This document shows positions 45,501 through 57,384 of a DNA stretch of 64,000 nt, one piece after another (the stretch's first letter is position 1; every line of letters begins with the position of its first letter). A model generated the notes under the pieces. The model was not told where the DNA came from and ran no database searches. It saw only the letters and a list, made by a program, of their open reading frames with translations. The translations under genes were made by a program, and so were the position numbers. The DNA is from Hygrophila difformis (Eukaryota > Streptophyta > Magnoliopsida > Lamiales > Acanthaceae), in assembly GCA_030278955.1 (NCBI GenBank), contig JAOANR010000003.1, positions 21,227,050 to 21,291,049 of the forward strand, read 5' to 3'.

Positions 45501-47286
45501 CGGATCTGTTGTAAGGGATAAATTCCTCAGCTATGACTAATTCATATTCTGTCAAGGGTTGTATTTTGGGAAATTAGAAACAGATTCAGCGATTAGGTCT
45601 CACCTAGACTGAAAGGGTCTGTGTTTTAACTGAGAGTCTAGTACCTGATAGGGAATGATTTTCAAATCCTTTGTTTTCCAAAATTGCTGGTTGATGGAAA
45701 TCTAAGATTGAGTGCTACACCGAGATGGGGTCCACTTGGACTCAAATACAGTGTAGTAAATAATCTTAGAGGAACATCATCCAGGCCTTGGTTACTTTCT
45801 AAGATAGGGTTGAGTTTTCTTTCAACTGCTATCCTCTTCTGCCAAAGCCTACTTTTGAGTCCTGAGTGAGTGCATCCGGAACGAACTAATTTATTAGTCC
45901 GTTTCATTAGTTTGTATCTCATAATCACTCGGAAGGAAGTGAACACACTAGTGGTTCACCAAGAGCCGGGAATTCTTGATCCATACTCCTTCATCTTGAT
46001 GGGGAGCTGTCTCTTACTACCAGGGTCAGATTTTCAAAACCTCTGAGTGATAGGTTTTAAATGCTTTCTTTACTGCTTTCTTTTAACCGCTTTCATTAGA
46101 GGTCACTCGGTTGTATTGAGAGTTATGTAACTGCTACTAGGATTGACAGTTAAGGGATAGTTCAGGGCCTGATTCGAATCTTTGGGCGTGACATGGGAGA
46201 ATGATAGTGGTACTTGGCATTTCAATAAATGATATGTCGGGTGTTGCTTTTCCACCACAGATGAAGTAACACACCCAGGCCAGGGCAGTTACAAATCTGT
46301 GGTATCTTAGAATTTGCGGTCTTAAGAACATGTAAACTCATATTGTAAGTACCTGTCTGTTAAAGGGAAAGCATTATTGAGAGCATGAGAATTGGCTATC
46401 TGATAGAATTATCCCAAACAAAGATCTGCGTATAAAAATGGAAGTTTAATACAGCTCTATCTAAATCTTGTCCAAACTTTCATTCTTTTCTTCCTGTCCC
46501 TTCTGTCTACATTGTGATCCAGCTTCACGGTTGGCACAATGTAATTTTTCCCTGCTTTCATAGATAATGTTTACCGCATTTTTAGAATAATTTTTACCTG
46601 CTTCCTAGGATAGATTTATTCGCTTTGTAGAGTAATTTAGATGCTTTTGTAGTCTAGTTTAAATACATGTCAGTAGTTATTAATCACCTTTTCAAACCTA
46701 TTGAGCAATACGAATGGAAAATCTAGTAAAACGACGTGGGCCCTGCTTCTATCGCACATCCTCCAGTGAACGATCCGGTCTTACTATAAATTACTGCAAT
46801 TTTTGACACCGTGCGCTTTCGGGCCACAGTTTCTTAAACACGAGCAATAAAAACATGACTACTTATAAATATATCTCTAATCACAACCCCGCCATCATAA
46901 ATTGGTTTCATTAAATAAGAACTAAACCAGGATCACGAATTTTCGGAAAATACTCATGTAGTGGGAGTCAGTCAAAAGTTTCATGGTAGGAAATCTTATG
47001 GCAAGAATTGATGAGAAGTATCATGGCATATTTGCCGGGGATCCTCAGTGTGACAGGCTGAAGGTCAACCTATCCCGGCTGTGCCATGAGATTTGTCAAC
47101 ATTTCATGACAGAGAGGACCACAGCGCCATTTGAAACCAAAGCACCACACTTGAGTAATAAAAAGACTAATAATCTTGATATATCCCTAAACCCTTTCCC
47201 GTGAATCATAACTCTTTTCATTTAATAAATCTAACCTGGTATATTTTATGAAAACGCTCGTGTGGACGGAATTGTCAAAAGTTTCA
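42571..47286 (+). repeat. Athila 3' LTR (4716 bp)
   Basis: Matches the 5' LTR throughout (offset 15185, then 15187 after a 2-bp GT insertion near 43135). Differences I noted are mostly transitions, many at CpG sites within the palindromic modules, as methylated DNA would produce. Confidence 0.95.
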
Positions 47287-49027
47287 GGTCACCATCGTCC
47301 ATTAAGGCACGAAGTGAATCGTTAGGGGGCACCCTGCAGAGCACTCACCCCTAATTTTAATTTATCAAGTTTGTAAGGAGATTTAATTCCAAAAATCTGA
47401 TTTAAATTTCATTTATTTAAAAATACTATTTCAATTTATTTCAACCCTAAAGGTTAATTCCATGTTTCAACAAGATTTCAAGATTTGATTTCTGGTAAAC
47501 CACAGTTTACTCTAAAATTCGTCTAAAATCAGATTTAATTTCAAAAATTCCAAAATTTCACGAATGACTTAGAAACGTCGAGATCTACAACTTTCGTGTT
47601 TTAACATTTTCAATCCCAGATACAGAAACAGGTCAAAAACACCAATTTTCACAGAAGCATAATTCTGTCCGAATTTCCTATGTCGCAGTTTAAAGATTTC
47701 GAATTCTACCATAGCAATTCAACTCCAAATTTGATGAAATTTTACAGAGACCATCTTAAGACAGTTATCTACAACTTTCATGTTCGGCCAAAGAGCTAAA
47801 TCGGTCTGGAACCTATGCCAAAAACGTGATCAAGATCAGGCCTAAGTTTTGTCAAGAATTTCAAGATCTAGATTCAAGCAGTTCGGTTTCGGTTGGTTTT
47901 CACATATCAAATCGTCTTTAAAAATTCTGAAAATTTTACAGTAGATAGAACTAAGCCTTAGGAACGTTTTTCGTGTTTTAAGTTTTTCCGTTTGAAGTTG
48001 TTTTAAGGTTCGGAAAAATTAGGCAAAACTGTTGCACCGTGAAAAATCATAAGTTGGCAGATTTACGATTTCTTGTTAAATCTTTTAGTTTCGAATGTTT
48101 TAATTCCTCCCAAAACCATGTAAGAGTTAACTTACTGATTTGTGAACGTCCGGGATCGTCTATTTCGAAGGCGTGGCTTCCAGTCCACCGTTTCTCCTCT
48201 CCGTTCGTCGGGTTCTACGATCTAGATTCAATTCGAGGTGTAGAAGGGAAAAGGAGAAGATTAGGATTCGTTTTCGAATCATATATTGAACATGGATTGG
48301 ATCGGGACTTACCACAACGTTGGAGATCTTTGAAATTTTCGTCCAACAGTCCAAGCTTTGGTTTCGTGCCTCCGACGACTTCGGATTTAGGGTTTCGAAT
48401 GTGTAGAGAGTTGTAGGGTTTTGTATAAGTGTTCGGGGCTTCCACGGGGGTTTATTTATAGATATCTAAGACCTAGGGCGTCCAAGATCTGACCCTAAGG
48501 GTCTTGAGTCGAGAGACGTTCAACCGAAAGTCGAAAAATCCGCGTTCGGGCGAGAGATTCGCGCAACGGGCGAATCTGCGTGTTGGCGCGGGGTTGGCGC
48601 GCCTTTCGCCTAAAACCCGCGCGGCCAGCGCGCGACTTACGCTGGACTTCGGTCCGGGCGGGTCGTGCGATCCGTCGTGCTTTTCTGCCTCTCTTTCGGG
48701 TTTCTATCCCTCTATGCTCTCGGATTTCAATTTCCGGACTCTCTTCGGGTTCCTATTTCGTGTCGTTATTTCTTTCGGATCAAATGTTACGTTTTGGTCT
48801 GTAATTCTCGAGTTCATTTATATCGGATACCCGTGTAACGACTTATTTAACTTTATTTAATTTTAATTTCTTTTGTTTAATTAAATCTCTTTTAATTTCA
48901 TTTCTTATTTCTTCTATATTTATTTATTTAATGTATTTACTGATTTATTTATTATATTTATTTATTTATTATATTTATTTATTGTATTTATTTATTTATT
49001 TATGTTGTAAAATTCTCGGGTATTACA
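47287..49027 (-). repeat. Chromovirus 3' LTR, proximal part
   Basis: Matches 55653-57384 closely, with scattered substitutions and small indels. It is clearly more diverged than the Athila LTR pair, so the chromovirus is older. Its first five bases, GGTCA, are the right target duplication of the Athila insertion. Confidence 0.9.
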
Positions 49028-49042
49028 GTCTACCCCCCTTAA
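49028..49042 (-). other. Chromovirus polypurine tract
   Basis: The minus strand reads TTAAGGGGGGTAGAC directly before the 3' LTR start TGTAATACCC. A second similar run, CTTAAGGGGGAGAGG near 49240, is about 200 bp upstream. Confidence 0.85.
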
Positions 49043-49252
49043 GAATCAACTTCGTCCTCGAAGTTGTGTTTCGGCTTTTCTCGTGCTAAGGTCTTTTGTT
49101 TATTTTATTATTTTGTGACTGAACTTAGAATTAAGACTTCTAAGCTGCCTACGTACCCGGTGAAGGGATCAAGCCATAACATAGTTCAAAAGTTTACAAA
49201 GATGTACGAAAAATAGGTGGGGTATGACATCCTCTCCCCCTTAAGATTGCAG

Positions 49253-49740
49253 TTATGTCCCCATCACTGTGTCGGTATCGGTTTGGAACAATGTCGGGTA
49301 GCGTTCTTTCATGTCGGATTCTACTTCCCAAGTTGCCGTCTCACTTTCGTGGTTTGACCAAAGAACCTTGATCATTTTGACGGTTTTGCTCCTCGTTACT
49401 CGTTCCTTAGTGTCGAGAATACACACTGGTACTTCTTCATAAGTCAAATCTTCATCGAGCTCAATTATCTCCGGTTGAAGTACATGTGTCGGGTCCGGCA
49501 CATACTTCTTTAGTTGTGAGACATGGAAAACATTATGAACTCGATCTAATTGTGGCGGTAAAGCCAGTCGGTAAGCTAGAGTTCCGACTCGTTCTAGAAT
49601 TTCGTAAGGTCCTATATATCGAGGACTTAACTTTCCTCGTTTGCCAAAGCGCATCACCCCCTTCATGGGTGATATCTTTAGCATGACCCTATCACCCACT
49701 TGGAATTCTAGGTCTCGTCGTCTCACGTCGGCATAACTCT
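49253..49740 (-). pseudogene. Chromovirus integrase C-terminus with chromodomain
   Basis: Frame 49726-49253, out of phase with the upstream pol. It has the GPY/F-type region (DRVMLKISPMKGVMRFGKRG, LSPRYIGPYEILERVG) and ends in a chromodomain (VCILDTKERVTRSKTVKMIK, VLWSNHESETATWEVES) that in this clade targets integration by binding chromatin. The domain itself looks intact; the link to integrase is broken. Confidence 0.9.
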
Positions 49741-49869
49741 TTTGACGGTCTTGAGCGGCTTCATTTTCCCTTGAATCACTTTGATTTGTTGAGCCATGTC
49801 CTCGATAAGTTGTGGTCCCACTACCACGGACTTATCGTTTTCTTCCCAGCTCAACGGGCTTCGGCACTT

Positions 49870-51285
49870 TCATCCATACAACGCCTCGAAAGGTGCCATG
49901 CCGATGCTAGCATGGTAGCTATTATTATAGGAGAACTCAATTAAGGGTAAATGAGATTCCCAATTCCCTTTGAATTCCAACACGCATGCCCTCAGCATGT
50001 CTTCTAGTGTTTGAATTGTCCTCTCGGTTTGTCCATCCGTCATCGGGTGGAATGCGGTGCTCATTTTGATTTGAGTACCGAGAGCTTTTTGTAACTCCGT
50101 CCAGAAATGAGAGACAAATCTACTGTCTCTATCGGAAATGATATCATGTGGTACTCCATGTCGTCGTACCACATTATCAATGTATGCTCGGGCCAATTGG
50201 TCCATAGTCCACGTGTCCTTCATCGGGATAAATATGGCTGTCTTCGTTAGCCTATCCACAATCACCCAAATCTTATTCATGCCTTTAGGTGATCGGGGTA
50301 ATCCCGAGACAAAGTCCATCGAGATGCTATCCCACTTCCAACTTGGAATCTCTAGTTGTTGCATCAATCCTAAGGGTTTATGTCGCACTGCCTTGACCTT
50401 TTGGCAGGTGAGACATTTCGCCACGAAGTCTGCCACTTCCTTCTTCATTCCCGTCCACCAATAGATCTTCTTCAGATCTTTGTATAGCTTGTCTCCTCCG
50501 GGATGTACGGAATATGGCGTGTTGTGCCCTTCCTCCATCAACCTTTGCTTCAACTCAGCACATTTAAGGGGTACACACCATCTTCTTTTAAAACGGATGC
50601 TTCCATCCTCGTGGACAGCAAATCCTATTGCCTTTCCTTCGGCAATATAACCTTTTATCTTTTCGAGTTTCGGGTCGCCCGGTTGGGCGAGTCGAATCTC
50701 GTCCAATATTGGAGTTTCTACGACCATGGCATTGATCGTTTCTCTCACTGTGCCAGGATGCACAAGTTCTAACTCCAATCTTGCCAACTCCATGTACAAT
50801 GCCGGCGGAATTACCAACGAGTTCGTCACGTGTTGGGTTTTCCGACTTAGGGCATCGGCTACCACATTCGCCTTCCCCTCGTGGTAGGCTATCTCTAAAT
50901 CGTAGTCTTTAATAAGTTCCAACCACCTTCGATGTCTCAAATTCAACTCCTTCTGAGTGAATATATATTTTAAGCTCTTGTGGTCGGTGAACATTCGACA
51001 CTTCCGCCCATAAAGATAATGTCTCCATATCTTTAGAGCGAAAACGACCGCTGCCAACTCCAGGTCATGTGTCGGATAATTCTCCTCGTGAGGTTTTAGT
51101 TGGCGTGATGCATACGCTACGACTCTCGAGTCTTGCATCAAGACACAACCTAAACCTTCCTTCGAAGCATCGCTGTAAACTTCGAAGTCACCATTCTCGG
51201 ATGGTAGTGTTAATACGGGTGTGGTTGTGAGTCGTTTCTTCAGCTCTTGAAACGCAGTCTCACACACTTCAGTCCACTCGAGTAG
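49870..51285 (-). pseudogene. Chromovirus RNase H and integrase
   Basis: An open frame of 465 codons (51267-49870) starts inside the RT-RNase H connection ([19 protein letters not shown]). It then has RNase H ([38 protein letters not shown]), the integrase HHCC zinc finger (ending CLTCQKVKA) and the integrase core ([37 protein letters not shown]). Upstream of 51285 homology stops abruptly where the foreign segment starts, so no RT remains. Just after FEALYG, near 49869, an in-frame TGA occurs where this family usually has Arg, and a one-base shift follows near 49770. Confidence 0.9.
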
Positions 51286-51329
51286 AGCAGCGGAGGGGAA
51301 AAAGAAAATCGAAAATAAAAATAAAAAAA

Positions 51330-51445
51330 AATCTAATTTCGTGACCCGCGCGGGGTCCGCTCGCTAAAGGGGGGTTCAGCGCGCGGGGACCGCGCGGTCA
51401 CAGCAGGGTGTGTAAATTGGGCTCGCGCCCCGCGCGAGCCATTTC
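51330..51445. promoter_or_regulatory. GC-rich palindromes upstream of the opposite-strand gene
   Basis: GACCCGCGCGGGGTC, a CGCGCGGGGACCGCGCGG block, and the hairpin GCTCGCG-CCC-CGCGCGAGC cluster immediately before the leader of the gene starting around 51440. No TATA box is obvious. They could be promoter elements or just the junction of the foreign segment. Confidence 0.4.
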
Positions 51446-53760
51446 ACCCCTTTCACTTCCGAAATTCCTCCCAACTTCCTCTCAATTTCGTTCTTCCGTG
51501 CTCAGATTCTTCCGGTTTCGACTTCGATTTCCCTTTGTAAGGTATGTATCTCCTATTTTCACTTGCCAATTTCAATTTTTATGCCTTGATTTGTTAGATT
51601 TTTGGGTGAATTATGAAATTAGGGTTTTGGCATGTAAATTGGGGATTTGTAATTTTCGGCTTAATTCTTGCGAATTAGTGAGTTTATGTAGTATTTTGGT
51701 GCCATTTCTATTGTTTAGGAAGTAATGGTATGAATATATATACCTAAGTTGTGGAATTTCTTGCTAGAATTTGGATTTTTAGGGAAACTATGAAACTTCC
51801 GATTTTGTTGGTGTTATTGGTTGGTGTTATTGGTGTGAAAGTGGTTTCGTTGGTGTTGTTTGTTGGCACTTGTGATTATGATTCGTTATTAAAGTAATTG
51901 TTTGGTTTTGTGGTTAATTGCCATGTGTTTACAAGCAAATTTTTGAACTTAATTTATTGCGCACATAAGGTGTTCGACGAAATGCCACAATGGGTTTTTG
52001 AATTTGTCTGGGCACATTCCTTGGTTTGATTCTCTTCCAATATGTATTGATAAACTATTGGGTCTGAAACCCTCCTAGATTTTCCCCGTTGGAACTCTAT
52101 ATTTGTGATGTCTTTACGTATTTCTACTTGTGAATTATTGTGTTGGAAATTAGCCTTACCATTGATATTGGGTGTTCGCAGGATGTTGCTTTTCCTGTGG
52201 TTCATCTTGGCGTTCCTTATGGTCCTTCCGGGGGCCAAGAGACGGGCTACTCGACGTGATTCAGCCGGCCCTAGCACTGCCGCTCCGGTGATGCCGGATA
52301 GTGACGACAGTGACGACAGTGAGTCCGAGGAGGACGAGGAGCGGGTGCCGAGGCTCAGGGATCTCCCTGACGAGGTGCGTCCTCACCGGCATGATAGGTT
52401 CCGTTTCTCGACGATGGCCGCCCAGGACTTCTATTTCGACGAGCTTCATCGGAAGAGGGCTTATGTCCCCGAGCGAGGCTTGTTCCCCGATCATATGGGC
52501 GATGACCGGATCAGTGCAGTTTTGGGGCATCTCCAGTGGACCGGTCTTGCACGTCATCCTGAGGGCGTTGCCTCCGGCTATCTAGCCATGGAGGTTATCG
52601 CCAACATCAGCGGTCTTGGGGTAGACGACGACCTTTCTCGAGTCTGGGTTCGTGGTCGCTACTTAGACTTCAGTGCTCGGGCGATCAACATCTATTTCGG
52701 CCTTCCAGATGATGGCGCATTCCGACCACAACCAGAGGGTCGGGTTTATGCTCCTGCCTGGGGTGTCTTGTGTACCGAGGTACCCCCGCTGACTGGGTAC
52801 CCTCACGAGTTGCGACTGACGTCTTTGGATGCTCCTTGGCGTGTCCTTGCTCAGCTTTGGTTAGGACGCATCCGACCGATCACCCGGAGTCATATCGTCA
52901 TAGATCATGTCTTTGAGACTATTTGCTTTATCGCACGGGGCGGTCGGGTAAATGTGGGCGCTTGCATTGCGGACAACTTGAGGGGTTTACGACGGGGGCG
53001 AGGGAGTAGGGTGATCACTCACGCACACCTCATTTGTGGGCTATGCGCTGCCCAGGGGATCCGTACGTCTCCCGAGATGGACCCTTATCCTTTAGCTCCA
53101 GGTGAGCACTACCGTGTTCCGTCTTATGCCGCCCGGCACAGTACTTTGCGTCGTGGAGCGCCTCGGGCTATACTGCGCCCGCAGCCTGAGGATGGTGGTT
53201 TGATTTTAGTTGTCCCTCCAGAGCAGCCACCTCCTCCTCCTGCGGTTCCACGGCGGGGTGTGGTTCCACCGCAGGGTCAGGACATGACGCAGATGCTCCA
53301 GATGATGCAGGAGATGCGTGTCAGTATGGATGCCGGGTTTGCAGCTGGGCAGGCTCGCTACGATGCCTTGGATGCTAGGATGGATCTCTATCAGGATCGT
53401 ATGGACACGCTCACTGTGAGACAGGCGGAGCAGCAGGCCACCATGACTGACATGTATGCCTACATGCGTCAGATGGATGACTACCTGCGTCGCCAGTTCC
53501 CTCCTCCTGATCAGTGACTTTATGTTTCCCGTTTTATGTATTCATCTAGACTCGCGTCAGAAGCGGCTGGTTTAGTATTTTCCATTTGTGTTTTTAGTTA
53601 GACTTGGTTTGGTATTTCTCTTAGGATGAATTACTGTGACGTTCCTATGATTCTGTGTATGTCTCTGTTATGCACTGTATGGTTTGATGCATCGTGTGTT
53701 TTTATGATTCCAAGTTTTTTTTTTTTGTTTTTTTGTTTTGTTTTTTTTTTGCCTAAGGAT
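51408..53760 (+). CDS. Opposite-strand gene with 5'UTR intron inside the chromovirus (putative plant transposon protein type)
   Basis: The coding part is 52183-53517 (444 codons). A pyrimidine-rich leader (about 51440-51541) ends in a strong donor AAG|GTATGT. The acceptor GGTGTTCGCAG ends at 52181, so the ATG lies one base into the second exon. The protein has a hydrophobic start, a Ser/Asp/Glu-rich acidic stretch (DSDDSDDSESEEDEE), then a globular part with ERGLFPDHMGDDRISAVLG and WVRGRYLDFSARAINIYFGL. From memory these resemble the 'putative plant transposon protein' family (PF20167 type), whose function is unknown. The C-terminus is Pro-rich, then Met/Gln-rich coiled coil. Base composition is much more GC-rich than its surroundings. 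It runs against the chromovirus pol and replaces its gag-protease-RT region. The frame is fully open, which argues for recent selection or recent acquisition. Confidence 0.7.
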
Positions 53761-53789
53761 TTCAAAAAAAATCAACTTGCATTTCATTC

Positions 53790-54456
53790 CTTTACAAGAA
53801 GTTTAATACAAGTAATAGGATGCGCAAAATAAATGTACTATCTAAGATAAAGTATCTAAATGTTCTCTGCACCCTCCGGCAGAGTAGTGGAATCTTCCAT
53901 TGGATCATCCTCATCAGAGACTTGGCCGGGGCCCAAGGGTCCATGAAACACGGGGGATGGTGGATTGACGGCTTCCGAAACTGGTTCCGGCGACTCCTCC
54001 AGATGGCTCTCCACGGGGCTCGGGTTTGGCGACAAGCGGACCATGTGGGGCCAGAGTCCAAGGGTTCCGTAGCGTCCATGGATAAGGCCGGATGGGCTCT
54101 CTACTGGGGGTGTTGGGCTTCGTGGTCCCATCAAATGGTCTTCCACCGGGCTATGGTACTACTACGTCCGTAAGGTCAAGCAGGTCCGTCCCTAGATCCC
54201 CGACTCTATCTATCACAGCATCGCTCCGTTCGGTGAGTTTTTGCACTTGAGTTTCTAAGTCTTTTATGCGATCTTGATCAGCGGCTCTCAAGTTCAGGAA
54301 GTGCTGGAGGTCAGCTTCCCTTAGGTCTCCCATTTGGTGCAAATTTGCCTCCAAGTGAGCTATACGATTTTTCATTTGTTATATGGTTTGTTGGGTGTCA
54401 AGGTGAGCGTTCATCATCTTGATCATCAACTGCATCATGTCTTGACTAGCCATCTA
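53790..54456 (-). pseudogene. Gag-position coding remnant of the chromovirus
   Basis: On the minus strand a frame starting near 54453 reads MASQDMMQLMIKMMNAHLDTQ, then hits a stop. It continues as a 74-codon coiled-coil-like piece (54375-54151; HLEANLHQMGDLREADLQ) and, in another frame, a Pro/Ser/Glu-rich acidic piece (54146-53856). There is no capsid or zinc-knuckle motif. It occupies the gag position but cannot be called Gag with confidence. Confidence 0.4.
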
Positions 54457-54481
54457 GCGCAAGCAAAAGATCTAAGTTAAT

Positions 54482-54596
54482 ATTCGCCTAGATTCTAAGT
54501 TTGATTTCGCCAAGATTCTAAGTTCAAGTTTTGCCAAGATTCTAAGTTCAAATTCGCCAAGATTCTAAGTTCAAATTCGCCAAGATCCTAAGTTCA
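54482..54596 (-). repeat. Minisatellite, about 24-bp unit, five copies
   Basis: Five near-identical units of TTCGCCAAGATTCTAAGTTC type lie between the primer-binding site and the gag position of the chromovirus. Confidence 0.85.
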
Positions 54597-54785
54597 TAGA
54601 AGAGATGCAATATGCAAATGCAAATGATGATCCCCCCCAAAAATAATTTAATGCACTTTATATATATATAATTTTTTTTCCATGGGTTTTAAAATAAAAA
54701 TTTTCCATGGAAATAATACTCTAAAATTTAAATAATAGTCAAAATATTAATAGTACTTTAAAAATAATAGTTTAAAAATAGCCGG

Positions 54786-54798
54786 GCTCTGATACCAA
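54786..54798 (-). other. Chromovirus primer-binding site
   Basis: The minus strand reads TTGGTATCAGAGC just inside the 5' LTR, complementary to the 3' end of plant initiator methionine tRNA. Confidence 0.88.
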
Positions 54799-54800
54799 CT

Positions 54801-57384
54801 TGTAACACCCCGGTTTTTGATAACCCATGTCGGGGTGTCACCGTCACACCTCCCTAGTAAGACACGGTTTCTCCGGCTTACTAAAGAGATGCAAGGCTAG
54901 GTATTGCAGTATTTAAAACATTTAAAGCATTCAAACAGCCCATACAATATAGTTCGAAAATAATAATATCATAGCGCAGCGGAAATAATATTTAAGTATA
55001 GTATTGCAGCGGAAAATGTAAATAGGGTCGACATGGCCAAAACACGGGTTAAACAGGCCCGTTCATAATATAGTCTAAAGTACGAATTTAAAAACAAAAT
55101 AACGTTTTCCCCCAAAGGATAAGTTCCCATGTATGAAGTGCTCATGTTCACTCTACATATTCTGTAAGAAAATTGAATAAAAATGGTTTGGTCAGCACAA
55201 CTTGCTGAGTAAGTTAACACATGCATGATCGTAGGGTTTAAAAGCCATTAATTTTAACAATTAAATAAAAGCATGATAATAGCATAATATTCAATTTAAT
55301 CTAATCAACTATCCAATAGCATAATTCATTTCGGAGCTTTATTTAACAACACATCTCGCATGAATTAAATAAAAGCCATAATTTAAATAAAGCATTTAAG
55401 TAATTTAATTGGACAACAAGCATAATTTAATCTAATTTAATTAATATCCCCATTACATCCCAGATTCGGTATTTCAAAGTTTCACGATAGCATCGCGATG
55501 TCAACAAGTTTAGCCGGTAGCCCGGCGGCCGCAACCGTATCAGCCATACCCAGTACCACTCCGGAGCATCGGGAAACTCATGTGGATATTCTCGAGAGTG
55601 TAGGCTCTATATTTCGCCGTTTTGGCAATATCATATCTCAAGTATAGCGCGCGGGGTCACCATCGTCCATTAAGGCACGAAGTGAATCGTTAGGGGGCAC
55701 CCTGTAGAGCACTCACCCCTAATTTTAATTTATCAAGTTTGTAAGGGGATTTAATTCCAAAAATCTGATTTAAAGTTCATTTATTTAAAAATATTATTTC
55801 AATTTATTTCAACCCTAAAGGTTAATTCCATGTTTCAACAAGATTTCAAGATTTGATTTCCGGTAAACCACAGTTTACTCTAAAATTCTTCTAAAATCAG
55901 ATTTAATTCCAAAAATTCCAAAATTTCACGACTGACTCAGAAACGTCTAGATCTACAACTTTCGTGTTTTAACTTTTTCAATCTGAGATACCGAAACAGG
56001 TCAAAAACACCAATTTTCACAGAAGCATAATTCTGTCCGAATTTCCTATGTCGCAGTTTAAAGATTTCGAATTCTACCATAGCAATTCAACTCCAAATTT
56101 GATGAAATTTTACAGAGACCATCTTAAGACATTTATCTACAACTTTCATGTTCGGCCAAAGAGCTAAATCGGTCTGGAACCTATGCCAAAAACGTGATCA
56201 AGATCAGGCCTAAGTTCTGTCAAGAATTTCAAGATCTAGATTCAAGCAGTTTGGTTTCGGTTGGTTTTCACATATCAAATCGTCTCTAAAAATTCTGAAA
56301 ATTTTACAGTAGATAAATCTAAGCCTTAGGAATGTTTTTTGCGTTTTAAGTTTTTCCGTTTGAATTCGGTTTAAGGTTCGGAAAAATTAGGCAAAACTGT
56401 TGCGCCGTGAATAATCATAAGTTGGCATATTTACAATTTCTTGTTAAATCTTTTAGTTTCGAATGTTTTAATTCCTCCCAAAACCATGTAAGAGTTAACT
56501 TATTGATTTGTGAACGTCCGGGATCATCTATTTCGAAGGCGTGGCTTCCAGTCCACCGTTTCTCCTCTCTGTTCGTCGGGTTCTACGATCTAGATTCAAT
56601 TCGAGGTGTAGAAGGGAAAATGAGAAGATTAGGATTCGTTTTCGAATCATATATTGAACATGGATTGGATCGGGACTTACCACAACGTTGGAGATCTTTG
56701 AAATTTTCGTCCAACAGTCCAAGCTTTGGTTTCGTGCCTCCGACGACTCCGGATTTAAGGTTTCGAATGTGTAGAGAGTTGTAGGGATTTGTAAAAGTGT
56801 TCGGGGCTTCCACGGGGGTTTATTTATAGATATCTAAGACCTAGGGCGTCCAAGATCTGACCCTAAGGGTCTTGAGTCGAGAGACGTTCAACCGAAAGTC
56901 GAAAAATCTGCGTTCGGGCGAGAGATTCGCGCAACGGGCGAATCTGCGTGTTGGCGCGGGGTTGGCGCGCCTTTCGCCTAAAACCCGCGCGGCCAGCGCG
57001 CGACTTACGCCTGGACTTCGGTCCGGGCGGGTCGTGCGATCCGTCGTGCTTTTCCGCCTCTCTTTCGGGTTTCTATCTCTCTATGCTCTCGGATTCCAAT
57101 TTCCGGACTCTCTTCGGGTTCCTATTTCGTGTCGTTATTTCTTTCGGATCAAATGTTACGTTTTGGTCTGTAATTCTCGAGTTCATTTATATCGGATACC
57201 CGTGTAACGACTTATTTAACTTTATTTAATTTTAATTTCTTTTGTTTAATTAAATCTCTTTTAATTTCATTTCTTATTTATTCTATATTTATTTATTTAA
57301 TTTAATGTATTTGCTGATTTATTTATTATATTTATTTATTGTATTTATTTATTTATTTATGTTGTAAAATTCTCGGGTATTACA
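54801..57384 (-). repeat. Chromovirus 5' LTR
   Basis: 2584 bp, TG...CA termini on the minus strand. It contains an ATTT-rich microsatellite (57265-57361), a GC-rich block (56905-57035) and no real gene. The frames at 56407-56784 and 56872-57229 recur in the 3' LTR but look like chance openings in repeat DNA. Confidence 0.9.

Larger units (their letters stand above)
27386..47286 (+). mobile_element. Athila-type Ty3/gypsy retrotransposon, 19.9 kb, with an extra F-box-like gene
   Basis: TG...CA element with LTRs 27386-32099 (4714 bp) and 42571-47286 (4716 bp), flanked by the exact 5-bp duplication GGTCA (27381-27385 and 47287-47291). The primer site TGGCGCCGTTGCCGGGGA (Asp-tRNA type) is that used by Athila elements. 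The gag-pol frame is open for 1986 codons with Athila-like gag, an RT box FMDD and integrase. About 4.3 kb lies between pol and the 3' LTR. It holds an LTR-like block (38356-39246), a two-exon F-box-like gene and three copies of the sequence that precedes the 3' LTR. By my count the LTRs differ at about 21 positions plus one 2-bp indel (roughly 0.45%), so the insertion is young. The coding frame is undamaged, so it may still be capable of transposition. Confidence 0.95.
26704..57384 (-). mobile_element. Ty3/gypsy chromovirus, itself interrupted by the Athila element
   Basis: Minus-strand element with 2.6-kb LTRs. The 5' LTR is 54801-57384. The 3' LTR is split into 47287-49027 and 26704-27385 by the 19.9-kb Athila insertion. 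LTRs start TGTAATACCC and end GGTGTTACA. The primer site TTGGTATCAGAGC (initiator Met-tRNA type) follows the 5' LTR at 54786-54798, and the polypurine tract AAGGGGGGTAGAC precedes the 3' LTR. Pol retains RNase H, integrase and a C-terminal chromodomain, as in Tekay/Del-type chromoviruses. No gag zinc knuckle, protease or RT is found; 51290-53760 holds an opposite-strand gene instead. About 183 bp of the 3' LTR end is missing at 26704. Confidence 0.9.

Noticed and set aside
48039..48860. Frames of 118-125 codons in the chromovirus LTR, repeated at 56407-57229
   Set aside because: Both copies lie in LTR noncoding DNA, show no known domain, and are present twice only because the LTR is.
52261..52585. 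Alternative frames within the opposite-strand chromovirus gene
   Set aside because: GC-rich coding DNA opens several frames; only the 444-codon frame has domain-like content and fits the splice sites.
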